48,346 nucleotides of DNA from Myxococcota bacterium (lineage in GTDB: Bacteria > Myxococcota_A > UBA796 > CAJQPC01): positions 12,117 through 60,462 of the forward strand of contig JAKLKE010000007.1 of assembly GCA_023150775.1 (NCBI GenBank), given 5' to 3'. The notes beneath the pieces were generated by a model. It searched no databases. It saw nothing but the letters and a program-made list of their open reading frames with translations, and had not been told where the DNA came from. How positions within the stretch are numbered: the stretch's first letter is position 1; every line of letters starts with the position of its first letter. A program made the position numbers and the translations under genes. This document shows positions 1-7,946 of this stretch, in pieces.

Positions 1-1803
1 TATGCGCGGGTCCGCCTCGACGCGGGGCTGTGGGAGGCCCTGCGCTGGGTCGCCGAGAGCGCTGAGGGCCAGGCGCTCACCGGGGTGCGCCGCCGCTTCT
101 TGGACGAGACCCTCGCCGACTTCCGCGAGTCCGGCGCTGAGCTCCCCGACGTGGGCAAACGCCGCCTGGAGGCCCTGGAGGGTGAGCTGGCGTCGATCAC
201 CCAGACCTTCTCCGAGAACGTGCTCGACGCGATGAACCAGTACGAGCTGCTCATCGACGACCCCGCCCGCCTCGACGGCCTGCCCGAGAGCGCCCGCGCC
301 GCCGCCCTGGCCTTGGCCCGGGCGAAGGGCCTCGGCACCCCGGCCCGCCCGGTGTGGCGCTTCACCCTGCACATGCCCTCCTACCTGCCGGTGATGAAGT
401 TCTCTGCGGATGAGCCCCTTCGCCGCACGCTCTGGGAGGCCATGGGCGCTGTGGGCGGCCTCGCTCCCCACGACAACACGCCGCTCATCGGTCAGATCCT
501 CCGCCTGCGTCACGAGAAGGCCACCCTGCTCGGCGCGGCGCATTTCCCCGACCACATCCTCAACCGCCGCATGGCCCGTCGGGGTGAGGTGGCGCTGGGC
601 TTCGTCAACCGCCTTCACGAGCGGGTGAAGGGCGCCTTCGTCGCCGATGTCGCCGAGCTGGCCGCGTTTAAGGCCGAGCTCGTCGGGCAGCCCGGCGCGG
701 CGCTCGAACCCTGGGACGTCACCTACTACTCCGAGCGCCTGCGCCAGGCCCGGTACGAGCTCGACGAGGAGGCGCTGCGCCCGTACTTCCCCCTCGACGG
801 CGTGCTCAACGGCCTCTTCGCCTTGGTGGAGCGCCTGTTTGGCCTGACGGTGACCTCCCGGGAGACCTGCTGCCCCCGCGCGGGCGGCCCCCGGGTGCCC
901 GGCGCCGTCGAGACCTGGCACCCCGAGGTGCGCTACTTCGAGCTGCGCGACCAAGACGGGCGTCTGCTCGGCGCTTTTTACACCGACTGGCACCCCCGGG
1001 AGAGCAAACAGGGCGGCGCGTGGATGGGCACCCTGTACACCGCCGAGGCCGCGCCGCCAGGGCAGCGTGGCCCCCACGTCGGGCTCATCGCCGGGAACCT
1101 CACCGCGCCCCCAGACGGCGGCCCGGCGCTGCTCACCCACCGCGAGGTCGAGACGGTCGCCCATGAGCTCGGCCACCTGCTCCACCACCTCACGAGCGAC
1201 GTCGAGGTGCGCAGCTTCTCCGGCGCGAACGTCGCCTGGGACTTCGTCGAGCTGCCCTCGCAGATCATGGAGAACTGGTGCTGGCAGCGCGCGAGCCTCG
1301 ACCTCATCGCCCGGCACCACGAGACCGGCGAGCCGCTGCCCCAGCCGCTCTTTGATCGCCTCGTCGCCGCCCACAACTTCCAGGCCGGCATCAACTTCAT
1401 GGCCCAGCTCGCCCACGGGAAGCTCGACCTGGAGCTGCACCTGGGCGGTCGCGACTGGTCGCCAGAGGAGCTCGACGCGCGCCTGCGGGCCTTGCTCGAC
1501 GGCTGGCGGGTGCCCACCCAGACCGACGCCGGGTTTATCGTGCGCCGCTTCACCCACCTCTTCGCCCACCCCACGGGCTACGCCGCGGCCTACTACAGCT
1601 ACAAGTGGGCCGAGGTGCTCGACGCCGACGCCTTCACGCGCTTTCGGGACGAGGGCGTGCTCAGCCCCGTCGTGGGCCGGGAGTACCTGGAGCGTGTGCT
1701 CTCTCGGGGCAACAGCGCGCCGCCGGAGCAGCTCTTCCGCGACTTTATGGGCCGCGATCCCGACCCCGACGCGCTCCTGCGGCGCTGCGGCCTGAGCGCC
1801 TAA
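1..1803 (+). CDS. M3-family oligopeptidase (thimet/oligopeptidase A type), 5' end outside window
   Basis: Zinc metallopeptidase that degrades short peptides in the cytoplasm. The open frame runs from base 1 with no start in it; a GTG at 85 is internal by homology, so the N-terminus lies outside the window. About 600 residues are visible, most of the usual 670-700. The zinc site is HELGH (bases 1162-1176), followed about 20 residues on by the DFVELPSQ motif whose Glu is the third ligand in M3 enzymes. The C-terminal region with GYAAAYYSYKWAEV is also characteristic of the family. It converges on the next gene with only 15 bases between the stops. Whether it is OpA-like or a dipeptidyl carboxypeptidase cannot be decided from this fragment. 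Confidence 0.93.
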   Translation, partial: YARVRLDAGLWEALRWVAESAEGQALTGVRRRFLDETLADFRESGAELPDVGKRRLEALEGELASITQTFSENVLDAMNQYELLIDDPARLDGLPESARAAALALARAKGLGTPARPVWRFTLHMPSYLPVMKFSADEPLRRTLWEAMGAVGGLAPHDNTPLIGQILRLRHEKATLLGAAHFPDHILNRRMARRGEVALGFVNRLHERVKGAFVADVAELAAFKAELVGQPGAALEPWDVTYYSERLRQARYELDEEALRPYFPLDGVLNGLFALVERLFGLTVTSRETCCPRAGGPRVPGAVETWHPEVRYFELRDQDGRLLGAFYTDWHPRESKQGGAWMGTLYTAEAAPPGQRGPHVGLIAGNLTAPPDGGPALLTHREVETVAHELGHLLHHLTSDVEVRSFSGANVAWDFVELPSQIMENWCWQRASLDLIARHHETGEPLPQPLFDRLVAAHNFQAGINFMAQLAHGKLDLELHLGGRDWSPEELDARLRALLDGWRVPTQTDAGFIVRRFTHLFAHPTGYAAAYYSYKWAEVLDADAFTRFRDEGVLSPVVGREYLERVLSRGNSAPPEQLFRDFMGRDPDPDALLRRCGLSA

Positions 1804-1818
1804 ACAAGCGGCCCGGGC

Positions 1819-2178
1819 TCAGCCCTTGGCGCGGATGAGGGCGAGGCCGGCCTCGGGATCCTTAAAGCCGACCATGAGCGGGGCGCCGTCGCGCTCGATG
1901 ATCGGCCGCTTGAGCAGCATCGGGTCTTGGGCGTAGGCCTCGGCCCACTGGGCGTCGGTGAAGCTCGTCTTCTCGGGGCCGAGCTGGCGGAAGGCGCGGC
2001 CCGAGGTGTTGCGTAGGCGCAGCGCGCCGAGGGTGGAGATCCAGCCCTCGATCTGCGCCCGGCTCGGCGGGTTCGCGCGTAGATCGACGAAGGTGTACTC
2101 GATCCCCGCGAGATCAAGGTGTGTGCGGGCGTTTCGAACGCTGTCGCAGGTGGGGATGCCGTAGACGGTGAGGGACAT
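1819..2178 (-). CDS. ArsC/Spx/YffB-family thioredoxin-fold reductase
   Basis: A 119-residue protein of the arsenate-reductase-like family. It begins with a short beta strand and the redox motif PTCDSVRNA, where a single Cys replaces the CXXC of thioredoxins, as in YffB/Spx proteins. The length matches YffB (about 118 residues), and the RPIIERDG segment, which carries the family's cis-Pro region, is present. Family members use glutathione or regulate RNA polymerase (Spx); the YffB-like form is the better guess here, but substrate is unknown. The gene is divergent from the 2389 gene and shares with it a 210-base region holding a 14-bp inverted repeat. Confidence 0.85.
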   Translation of the reverse strand: MSLTVYGIPTCDSVRNARTHLDLAGIEYTFVDLRANPPSRAQIEGWISTLGALRLRNTSGRAFRQLGPEKTSFTDAQWAEAYAQDPMLLKRPIIERDGAPLMVGFKDPEAGLALIRAKG

Positions 2179-2259
2179 GCTCGCTCCGACGTTTTCGGCC
2201 CCATAACCCGATCGTGATCCTTGGGTGCTGGGGGTCCTGACGACCCTGGTGGGATCAGA

Positions 2260-2301
2260 TCTGGCGTCGGCGCGTAGCGGTTTTATAGCGCCGACGCCAG
2301 A
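2260..2301. repeat. 14-bp perfect inverted repeat between divergent genes
   Basis: Arms 2260-2273 (TCTGGCGTCGGCGC) and 2288-2301 are exact reverse complements around a 14-base loop that contains TTTTATA. No T-run follows on either strand, so it does not look like an intrinsic terminator. Its place between the divergent ArsC-like gene and the 2389 gene fits an operator or an mRNA leader hairpin; the choice is inference. Confidence 0.55.
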
Positions 2302-2388
2302 ATCGACCGCAGTCGACTCGAATTTGGCTTCTGCGCTATGTACCCCCAGCGGAGGGCGCCATAGGCTCAGAGGAGGAGCACCCTCCCG

Positions 2389-3813
2389 ATGAACCCCAAG
2401 ATCGTCGTCGTGATCACGCGCAGCGCCTTGAGCGCCGCCGCCACCCTCACCCTCAAGCTCGGCCGGGCCTTGGCTGAAGACGGCTGGCGTGTGCGCCTCG
2501 TGGACGCGCCGTCCGCCGCGCTGAGCGCCGCCGCGCCGCCGCGACCCCCCGATGAGGAGCGCCGCCTCTGGGGCGCGGAGGCCGCCCCGGCGCAGCGCGG
2601 CGTGCTGACGCTGAGCCCCGCGCTGCGCCTAAGCTCAGGCGAGGACCACGGCGCGCGCCTGCGTCACGTCTTGGGTCGCCCCTTGGCGCCGGGCCCGCCG
2701 GAGCTCGTGCTCGCCCTCGCCGGGGACGAGCGCGCGCTGGGCGCCTTGTTGGGCGTCTGTGACGCGGTCTTGGCCATCGACATCGACGCCGAGCGGGAGG
2801 CCCTGGCCCCCTTGATGGCGGCCTCGCCGACCCGCCTCGGCGCCCAGCCCGACGAGGCCCCGGCGCTCCTCGCGAGCCGCCTCGTGCGCGCCTTGGGCCT
2901 CGTTCACCCCGAGGCCGCCCCTCGCGCCCGGCGCGGCGCCTTAGAGGCCGAGCACGACCTCGCCTGGGACGGCTTCGGCGAGCTGTGGGACACCAACCCC
3001 GAGGCCGCGCAGTCCTTCTTCTGGGGGTCGTTGGCCACCCAAGACAGCCCGACCGGCGCCGCCGTTGCCGCCCTGGGGATCATCTACGATCGTGTCCCGG
3101 ACGACCTCGACGTCCTCGGCCCCGTGCTCGGCGTCTGCGTGCAGAAGCTCGGCGCCTTCGGCCCACACCCCCTCGCCGAGCGGGTGTGGCGTGTGGCCTC
3201 CGCCATCGAGGCCCGGGCCGCGGCCCCTCTGCCCCTGCGGGTGCAGATCGACCTCCTCGACGCCGGGCTGCGTTACGCCTGGACCTTACGCGACGGGGGC
3301 GATCCCGACTTTGAGCCCCTGCTCAAGGACCTGGAGGACCGCATCCTGCGCCTTGACGCGTCAGCCACGCGCCCGACGGACGCGATCCGCCTCGCCGTCG
3401 TGCTGGGCAACCTCGCGGCCTTGACCGGCGACCTGGGCCAGCTCCACTGGGCGCGGCGCTGCCTTGAGCTCGCCGAGCCCAGCCAGCCCGCCCTCGCCGA
3501 ACGATATGGTGTGCTCGTGCTCACCCGCTTCGCCGCGACGGGCCAAGACCCCTCGCTCTGGGATGAGCTGGTCGCCCACGCCCGCAGCCGCATGGGGCCC
3601 GAGCCCGCCCGGGCCCATCACCTCATGGCCGTGGCCTTCGCCCATCGGGGTGACCGCGCGACGGCCCTCTCCCACCTCGGCGAGGCCTGCGTTTATGATC
3701 GTCGGCGCCTGCTCGCCGCGTTCTGCGACCCTGACTTAGAGCCCCTCTTTGTGGGCGCGGGGCGGGCAGACTACCGCTTTCGGGTGACGGGGCCCGAGGG
3801 CTCCGAGCTCTGA
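2389..3813 (+). CDS. Unrecognised protein: ParA-like N-terminus without P-loop, helical-repeat C-terminus
   Basis: 474 residues with a good Shine-Dalgarno sequence (AGAGGAGG, about 2371). I do not recognise the family. The first 40 residues follow the pattern of ParA/MinD proteins (hydrophobic strand, LGRALAEDGWRVRLVDA) but the Walker A segment KGGVGKTT is replaced by TRSALSAAAT, so nucleotide binding through a normal P-loop is unlikely. Residues 190-450 are alpha-helical and Ala/Leu-rich with pairs resembling TPR or HEAT units (for example GDLGQLHWARRCLELAEP and GDRATALSHLGEAC). No signal peptide or membrane segment, so probably cytoplasmic. It stands alone; the Tad genes begin 364 bases downstream. 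Function unknown. Confidence 0.7.
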   Translation: MNPKIVVVITRSALSAAATLTLKLGRALAEDGWRVRLVDAPSAALSAAAPPRPPDEERRLWGAEAAPAQRGVLTLSPALRLSSGEDHGARLRHVLGRPLAPGPPELVLALAGDERALGALLGVCDAVLAIDIDAEREALAPLMAASPTRLGAQPDEAPALLASRLVRALGLVHPEAAPRARRGALEAEHDLAWDGFGELWDTNPEAAQSFFWGSLATQDSPTGAAVAALGIIYDRVPDDLDVLGPVLGVCVQKLGAFGPHPLAERVWRVASAIEARAAAPLPLRVQIDLLDAGLRYAWTLRDGGDPDFEPLLKDLEDRILRLDASATRPTDAIRLAVVLGNLAALTGDLGQLHWARRCLELAEPSQPALAERYGVLVLTRFAATGQDPSLWDELVAHARSRMGPEPARAHHLMAVAFAHRGDRATALSHLGEACVYDRRRLLAAFCDPDLEPLFVGAGRADYRFRVTGPEGSEL

Positions 3814-4177
3814 GCGTTTAGCGCGCCGCCAGTCGAGTGAGGATCCTTGGAGGGGGGCACGTTGCGCCGCGCCGCGCGCCGGATTTGGCGAGAACTTATA
3901 TTCATTCTCATCCGACTTCGGCTCTGCGGGAGAGTCAAATCGTCGAGCCCATCCCCAGGGCCGGAGTTGCCGCCGCGTCTAAGCAAGATTCCGTGCAGCA
4001 ATCGAGTTTCGCTCAAGATGACGTGATCGATCACGCTCAGCGGTCGGATCAAAGCGTCAATTTTACGACCGTGGAGGGCGTCTTACGGCGGTCCTACCTT
4101 TGCATGTGAGCCCCTTCGCCGCGGGGTAGACTTGGGGCTGAGAACGAATCTCGCTCGCTCGTAGCACTGGAAGGCAT
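3814..4177. other. 364-base intergenic region upstream of tadG-like gene
   Basis: No convincing gene. It is less GC-rich than its flanks around 3890-3920 (AACTTATATTCATTC). It contains a perfect 14-bp palindrome at 4022-4035. A weak promoter-like pair, TGGAGG at 4072 and TACCTT at 4095 with a 17-base spacer, could serve the downstream gene; support is low. Confidence 0.4.
4022..4035. promoter_or_regulatory. Perfect palindrome CGTGATCGATCACG, candidate operator
   Basis: Fully self-complementary 14-mer about 143 bases upstream of the TadG-like start. Dyads of this size bind dimeric regulators; no regulator family can be assigned. It contains two GATC sites, so chance occurrence or Dam-type overlap cannot be excluded. 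Confidence 0.35.
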
Positions 4178-5293
4178 ATGCGCAAGGTCACCTTGTCCCT
4201 CGCGCGGCGGCGCGATGGCTCCTACGCCGTCATCTTCGCCATCACCCTCGTCGTGCTCCTCGGGTTCGCGGCGATCACCATCGACGTGGGGTACCAGCGT
4301 GTCGTCCGCAACCAGCTGGAGAACATCACCGACGCCTCCGCCCACGCCGGCGCCCACAGCTTAGACGGCACCAACGTCGGCGCGACGGCCGCCCGAACCG
4401 CCGCGCAGCTCGTCGCCTCGGAGAACCACGTCGCCGATGGCTCGGTGACCCTCGACCTCAACACGGGCAACGCCGTGAACGGCGACATCGTGCTCGGAAC
4501 CTGGGACTTTGACGCCGGGGAGTTCATCGCCTCCGCGGATGTTTCTGTCGTCGACACCGTTCAGGTGCGCTCCAGCCTTGAGCTGAGCACCTTCTTCGCC
4601 CAGCCCGCCTTTGGCCGCGCCGCCATGAGCGCCCAGGCCGTCTCTTACGCCTACAAGCCCCAGGCCGAGGGCGCCGGTGAGGTGAGCTGCTTTCTGCCCA
4701 TCGCCATCGCCGACTGCATGTTTGACCTGTACTCCGAAGAGGAGCTCCAGAGCATCAACCTCGCCCTCAACCCAGCGGGCGTCGATAACGTCGGCTGGGC
4801 CCGGCCCGGCGCCACGCCGAACGCGTCTTGGGTGCGGGGTCAGATTCAGAACTGCCAAGCGGACGGGGCCTTGGCCGTCGGCGACAGCGTCGGGCTCAAC
4901 AACGGCGTCATCGCCTCGGCGCTGAGCGAGCTGGGCTCGGCGATCAACAGCTCCTCGACCACCTGGGACACCGACGCCTGGGGCACGATCCCCGGCCAGG
5001 CCACACGCAGCGACGTGACCAAGGCCAACTACGGCAAGACCTTAGAGGGCGTCATCGTCATCTTTGACGGCGGCCCCGACTACTGCACGGGCAAAGGCGG
5101 CGCGTTCAACGGATCGGAGCCCGTCTCCGGCTTCGTCTTCGGCGCGGTGTACGACGTCGTGAACACCGGAAAAGCGAGCGAGAAGAACATCTCCGTGCGT
5201 ATCGACCTCTCCGCCGACCGCGAGATCGGCACCAAAGGCGGCGGGCGCGACGCCGGCGTCGTCTACCAGCCCCCGGTCCGGATCCTCCAGTGA
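4178..5293 (+). CDS. TadG-like pilus-assembly protein (Flp pilus, TadG N-terminal domain)
   Basis: 371 residues. The start is set by GGAAGG just upstream of the ATG. Residues 1-13 are basic, followed by one membrane segment (YAVIFAITLVVLLGFAAITI), then DVGYQRVVRNQLENITDASAHAGA, the signature of TadG-like N-terminal regions where a pseudopilin-like helix leads into an extracytoplasmic part. The remainder has Cys pairs (SCFLPIAIADCMF and later NCQADG, DYCTG) that could form disulfides outside the cytoplasm. The stop overlaps the GTG start of the TadE-like gene, so the pair is translationally coupled. Other tad genes (tadA, cpaC, rcpA) are not in the window. Confidence 0.82.
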   Translation: MRKVTLSLARRRDGSYAVIFAITLVVLLGFAAITIDVGYQRVVRNQLENITDASAHAGAHSLDGTNVGATAARTAAQLVASENHVADGSVTLDLNTGNAVNGDIVLGTWDFDAGEFIASADVSVVDTVQVRSSLELSTFFAQPAFGRAAMSAQAVSYAYKPQAEGAGEVSCFLPIAIADCMFDLYSEEELQSINLALNPAGVDNVGWARPGATPNASWVRGQIQNCQADGALAVGDSVGLNNGVIASALSELGSAINSSSTTWDTDAWGTIPGQATRSDVTKANYGKTLEGVIVIFDGGPDYCTGKGGAFNGSEPVSGFVFGAVYDVVNTGKASEKNISVRIDLSADREIGTKGGGRDAGVVYQPPVRILQ

Positions 5294-5712
5294 ACCTGCC
5301 CTCTCTCCACCGCTGTGCCCGCCGCCGCAGGGGCTCAAACGCCGTGGAGTTCGCGCTGATCTTGCCGATCCTGATCACCCTCTTCGCGGGCATCGTGGAG
5401 TGGGGCTGGACGCTGAACCAGCAGATGATGGTGCTGCAGGCCGCCCGCGAGGGCGCCCGGGCCGGGGTCTCGACCCCCCGAGACGACGACCCCGAGAGCG
5501 CCGCCCAGACCCGTGTGGTGCAGTCGCTCAACGACATGGGGCTCAAGGGCAGCGCCGCGGCCGTCACCGTGAGCATCGTCGGCGCCTACCCCGACGAGCT
5601 GCTCCAGGTCGACCTGGCCCTCCCCCACGAGCCGATCATCGGCCTCGTGCCCATGCCCGTGGACCTCAAGGCCGCGCTCACGATGCGCCTTGAGGAGCAG
5701 GTCGCGCCCTGA
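5290..5712 (+). CDS. TadE-like pseudopilin family protein
   Basis: 140 residues starting with GTG at 5290, which overlaps the upstream TGA by four bases (GTGA). The N-terminus is basic (HRCARRRRGS), then NAVEFALILPILITLFAGIVEWG, the canonical TadE motif with the Glu of the pseudopilin-type helix. The rest is a small extracytoplasmic domain. TadE and TadF/G proteins are minor pseudopilins of type IVc (Flp) pili or act in related secretion. With the TadG-like partner it forms a two-gene unit lacking the ATPase and secretin. Confidence 0.87.
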   Translation: MNLPSLHRCARRRRGSNAVEFALILPILITLFAGIVEWGWTLNQQMMVLQAAREGARAGVSTPRDDDPESAAQTRVVQSLNDMGLKGSAAAVTVSIVGAYPDELLQVDLALPHEPIIGLVPMPVDLKAALTMRLEEQVAP

Positions 5713-5740
5713 GCCCAGGCCGCCCGCCCCGCCCCGAAGA

Positions 5741-5769
5741 TGGACAGCGGCCCAGCCCCCGGCTACTTT
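5741..5769 (+). promoter_or_regulatory. Sigma70-type promoter for DEAD-box helicase
   Basis: TGGACA (5741-5746), 17-base spacer, TACTTT (5764-5769), followed by GCGGCC. It predicts a leader of about 100 nt before the helicase start. Read from sequence only. Confidence 0.5.
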
Positions 5770-5877
5770 GCGGCCAGCCCCACTGATGATGATCGGGGTG
5801 TTCACCAGGTCGCGTTCTCGGCAGGCGGGGTGGTGGGAATTCCCAGGATGCCGAGTGGCCTTAGGGCCGAGTGACCA

Positions 5878-6990
5878 TTGAACTTCTCTGAGCTGAACCT
5901 GATCGAGCCCCTGCTGCGCGCCGTCGTCGCCATGGGCTACACCGTCCCCACCCCCATTCAAGTGCAAGCCATCCCGCCCGTCCTCGAAGGGCGCGACCTC
6001 TGCGGCATCGCCCAGACCGGCACCGGCAAGACGGCGGCCTTCGCGCTGCCGATCCTCCAGCGCCTCTCCGCGGAGAAGCCCGCCCGGCATATCCGCGCGC
6101 TCGTCCTCGCCCCCACCCGCGAGCTGGCCGCGCAGATTCAAGACACCTTCCGCCAGGCGAGCCAGCACCTCCCCGGCCTGCGCTCGGCGGTGATCTTCGG
6201 CGGCGTCGGCCAGTCGGCCCAGGTGCGGGCCTTGGAGTCCGGCGTCGACATCCTCGTCGCCACCCCCGGCCGCCTGCTCGACCTCTCCGGCCAGGGCCTC
6301 CTCAAGCTCGACCGCGTCGAGATCCTCGTGCTGGATGAGGCCGACCGGATGCTCGACATGGGCTTCGTGCCCGACGTGCGCCGGGTGCTCAAGCTCATCC
6401 CCACCAAACGGCAGACGCTGTTCTTCTCGGCGACCTTGCCCCCGGTGATCGACGAGCTCGCCGGGCACATGCTCAAGGACCCCGCGCGGGTCTCGGTCAC
6501 CCCGGTCACCAAGACCGCTGACAAGATCGAGCAGTCGGTGTACTTCGTGCACCAGATCGACAAACGTGCGCTTCTTCGGGAGCTTCTGAGCAACCCCGAA
6601 GTCAGCCGCGCCGTGGTGTTCACCCGCACCAAACACGGGGCCAACCGCGTCGCCGAGCACCTGGAGAAGGGCCGCATCGCCGCCGAGGCCATCCACGGCA
6701 ACAAGAGCCAGAACGCCCGCGAGCGCGCCTTGGGCAACTTCCGCCAAGGCACCACCCGGGTGCTCGTGGCCACAGACATCGCCGCCCGTGGCATCGACGT
6801 GACGGGCATCTCCCACGTCATCAACTACGACCTGCCCACCGAGCCCGAGACCTACGTTCACCGCATCGGCCGCACGGCCCGGGCGGGAGCGGGCGGGATC
6901 GCCGTGACCTTGTGTGGCCCCGATGAGCGCGGGATGCTGCGCGACATCGAGCGCCTCATCCAGCAGCGTATCCCCGTCGTCGATCCCTGA
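5878..6990 (+). CDS. DEAD-box ATP-dependent RNA helicase, RhlE-like
   Basis: 370 residues. The start is a TTG at 5878: an in-frame TGA at 5872 bars anything longer, and MNFSELNL aligns with usual DEAD-box N-termini. Visible motifs in order: Q motif (PTPIQ, residues 24-28), Walker A AQTGTGKT (45-52), PTRELA, TPGR, DEAD (153-156), SAT (184-186), ARGIDV and HRIGRTAR (328-335). It stops soon after the helicase core, lacking the basic tail of RhlE or the DbpA RNA-binding domain. Such proteins unwind RNA in ribosome assembly, cold adaptation or mRNA decay. The 100-nt leader and non-ATG start suggest expression control, for example by temperature, but this is inference. The encapsulin gene follows after 104 bases. 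Confidence 0.93.
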   Translation: MNFSELNLIEPLLRAVVAMGYTVPTPIQVQAIPPVLEGRDLCGIAQTGTGKTAAFALPILQRLSAEKPARHIRALVLAPTRELAAQIQDTFRQASQHLPGLRSAVIFGGVGQSAQVRALESGVDILVATPGRLLDLSGQGLLKLDRVEILVLDEADRMLDMGFVPDVRRVLKLIPTKRQTLFFSATLPPVIDELAGHMLKDPARVSVTPVTKTADKIEQSVYFVHQIDKRALLRELLSNPEVSRAVVFTRTKHGANRVAEHLEKGRIAAEAIHGNKSQNARERALGNFRQGTTRVLVATDIAARGIDVTGISHVINYDLPTEPETYVHRIGRTARAGAGGIAVTLCGPDERGMLRDIERLIQQRIPVVDP

Positions 6991-7094
6991 TCGGCCGCGG
7001 GTCGCGCGCTCAAGGATCCTCCTCCACCTCTCCCTCGCCGCCGGGGGAGGGGACCGGATAAGGGGCCGCCTCACTCACTTTGGGAGCGCCACCG

Positions 7095-7910
7095 ATGAGC
7101 GACGAGCTGCTGCGAGGCTTCGCGCCGATCACCCCCTCCGCCTGGCAGATGATCGACCAAGAGGCGAGCCGGGTGCTCCAGGTTCACCTGACCGCCCGTC
7201 GGCTCATCCAGACCCGAGGCCCGCTCGGCTGGGATCACTCCGCGGTGAACAGCGGCCGGGCCACGCGCCTGGAGGAGTACGGCGGCAGCGCCGTGCAGAC
7301 CTTGGTGCGTGAGGTCCAGCCGATGCTGGAGCTTCGCGCGCCCTTTGAGCTCGCCCGGGATGAGCTGGAGTCCATCGGCCGGGGCAACCCCGCGCCGGAT
7401 CTCAGCCCCCTCACCGAGGCCGCGCGTAACATCGCCGCCGCTGAAGATCGCCTCGTCTACACCGGCCTCGCCTCGGCCTTCGTGCGTGGGATGCACAGCC
7501 ACTCCGAGCACGAGCCCGTGGCCTTAGACGGCGACTACCACAACTACCCCGACGCCGTCGCCTTGGCCTTTGAGCGCCTGCGCCGCGCCGGGGTGGGCGG
7601 GCCCTACGCCATGGCCTTGGGCACCCGCTGCTTCTCCGGGCTCAACACCACCACCACCGTCGGCGGTTACCCCGTGCTGGAGCACGTCCGGCGCATCGTA
7701 GACGGCCCGATCATCGCCGTGCCGGTGCTCGACGGGGCCCTGGTGCTCAGCCAGCGCGGCGGCGACTTTGAGCTGGTGCTGGGCCGCGACCTGAGCGTCG
7801 GCTACAGCGACCACGACGCGCGCTCGGTGCGGCTCTACTTTGAGGAGAGCCTCACCTTCCGCCTGCTCGGCCCCAGCGCCGCCGTGCCTTTGGTCTACCA
7901 GAGCGAGTGA
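7095..7910 (+). CDS. Family 1 encapsulin nanocompartment shell protein
   Basis: 271 residues, full length for the linocin M18/encapsulin family (HK97 phage fold). The chosen ATG gives MSDELLRGFAPITPSAW, matching the family start; a TTG 15 bases upstream is less likely. Family landmarks: the RGPLGWDHSAVNSGR region, ELRAPFELARDELE (E-loop side), AAEDRLVYTG, GGPYAMALGT, GGYPVLEHV and the C-terminal RGGDFELVLGRDLSVGYSDH block. Shells of this type enclose a cargo enzyme (DyP peroxidase, ferritin-like protein and others) tagged by a C-terminal peptide, usually encoded just upstream. Here the upstream gene is a helicase without such a tail and the downstream genes are on the other strand, so the cargo must be elsewhere or unknown. 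Confidence 0.93.
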   Translation: MSDELLRGFAPITPSAWQMIDQEASRVLQVHLTARRLIQTRGPLGWDHSAVNSGRATRLEEYGGSAVQTLVREVQPMLELRAPFELARDELESIGRGNPAPDLSPLTEAARNIAAAEDRLVYTGLASAFVRGMHSHSEHEPVALDGDYHNYPDAVALAFERLRRAGVGGPYAMALGTRCFSGLNTTTTVGGYPVLEHVRRIVDGPIIAVPVLDGALVLSQRGGDFELVLGRDLSVGYSDHDARSVRLYFEESLTFRLLGPSAAVPLVYQSE

Positions 7911-7919
7911 GCCTGTTTA

Positions 7920-7946
7920 GTGAACCTGTTCAATGAACGGGTTCAC
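7920..7946. terminator. Hairpin across both stop codons of a convergent pair
   Basis: GTGAACCTGTTC (7920-7931) pairs with GAACGGGTTCAC (7935-7946), 12 bp with one G-U pair and a 3-base loop. It overlaps the stop of the minus-strand gene. There is no U-tract, so it may act as a transcript-end barrier rather than a classical terminator. Confidence 0.45.
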
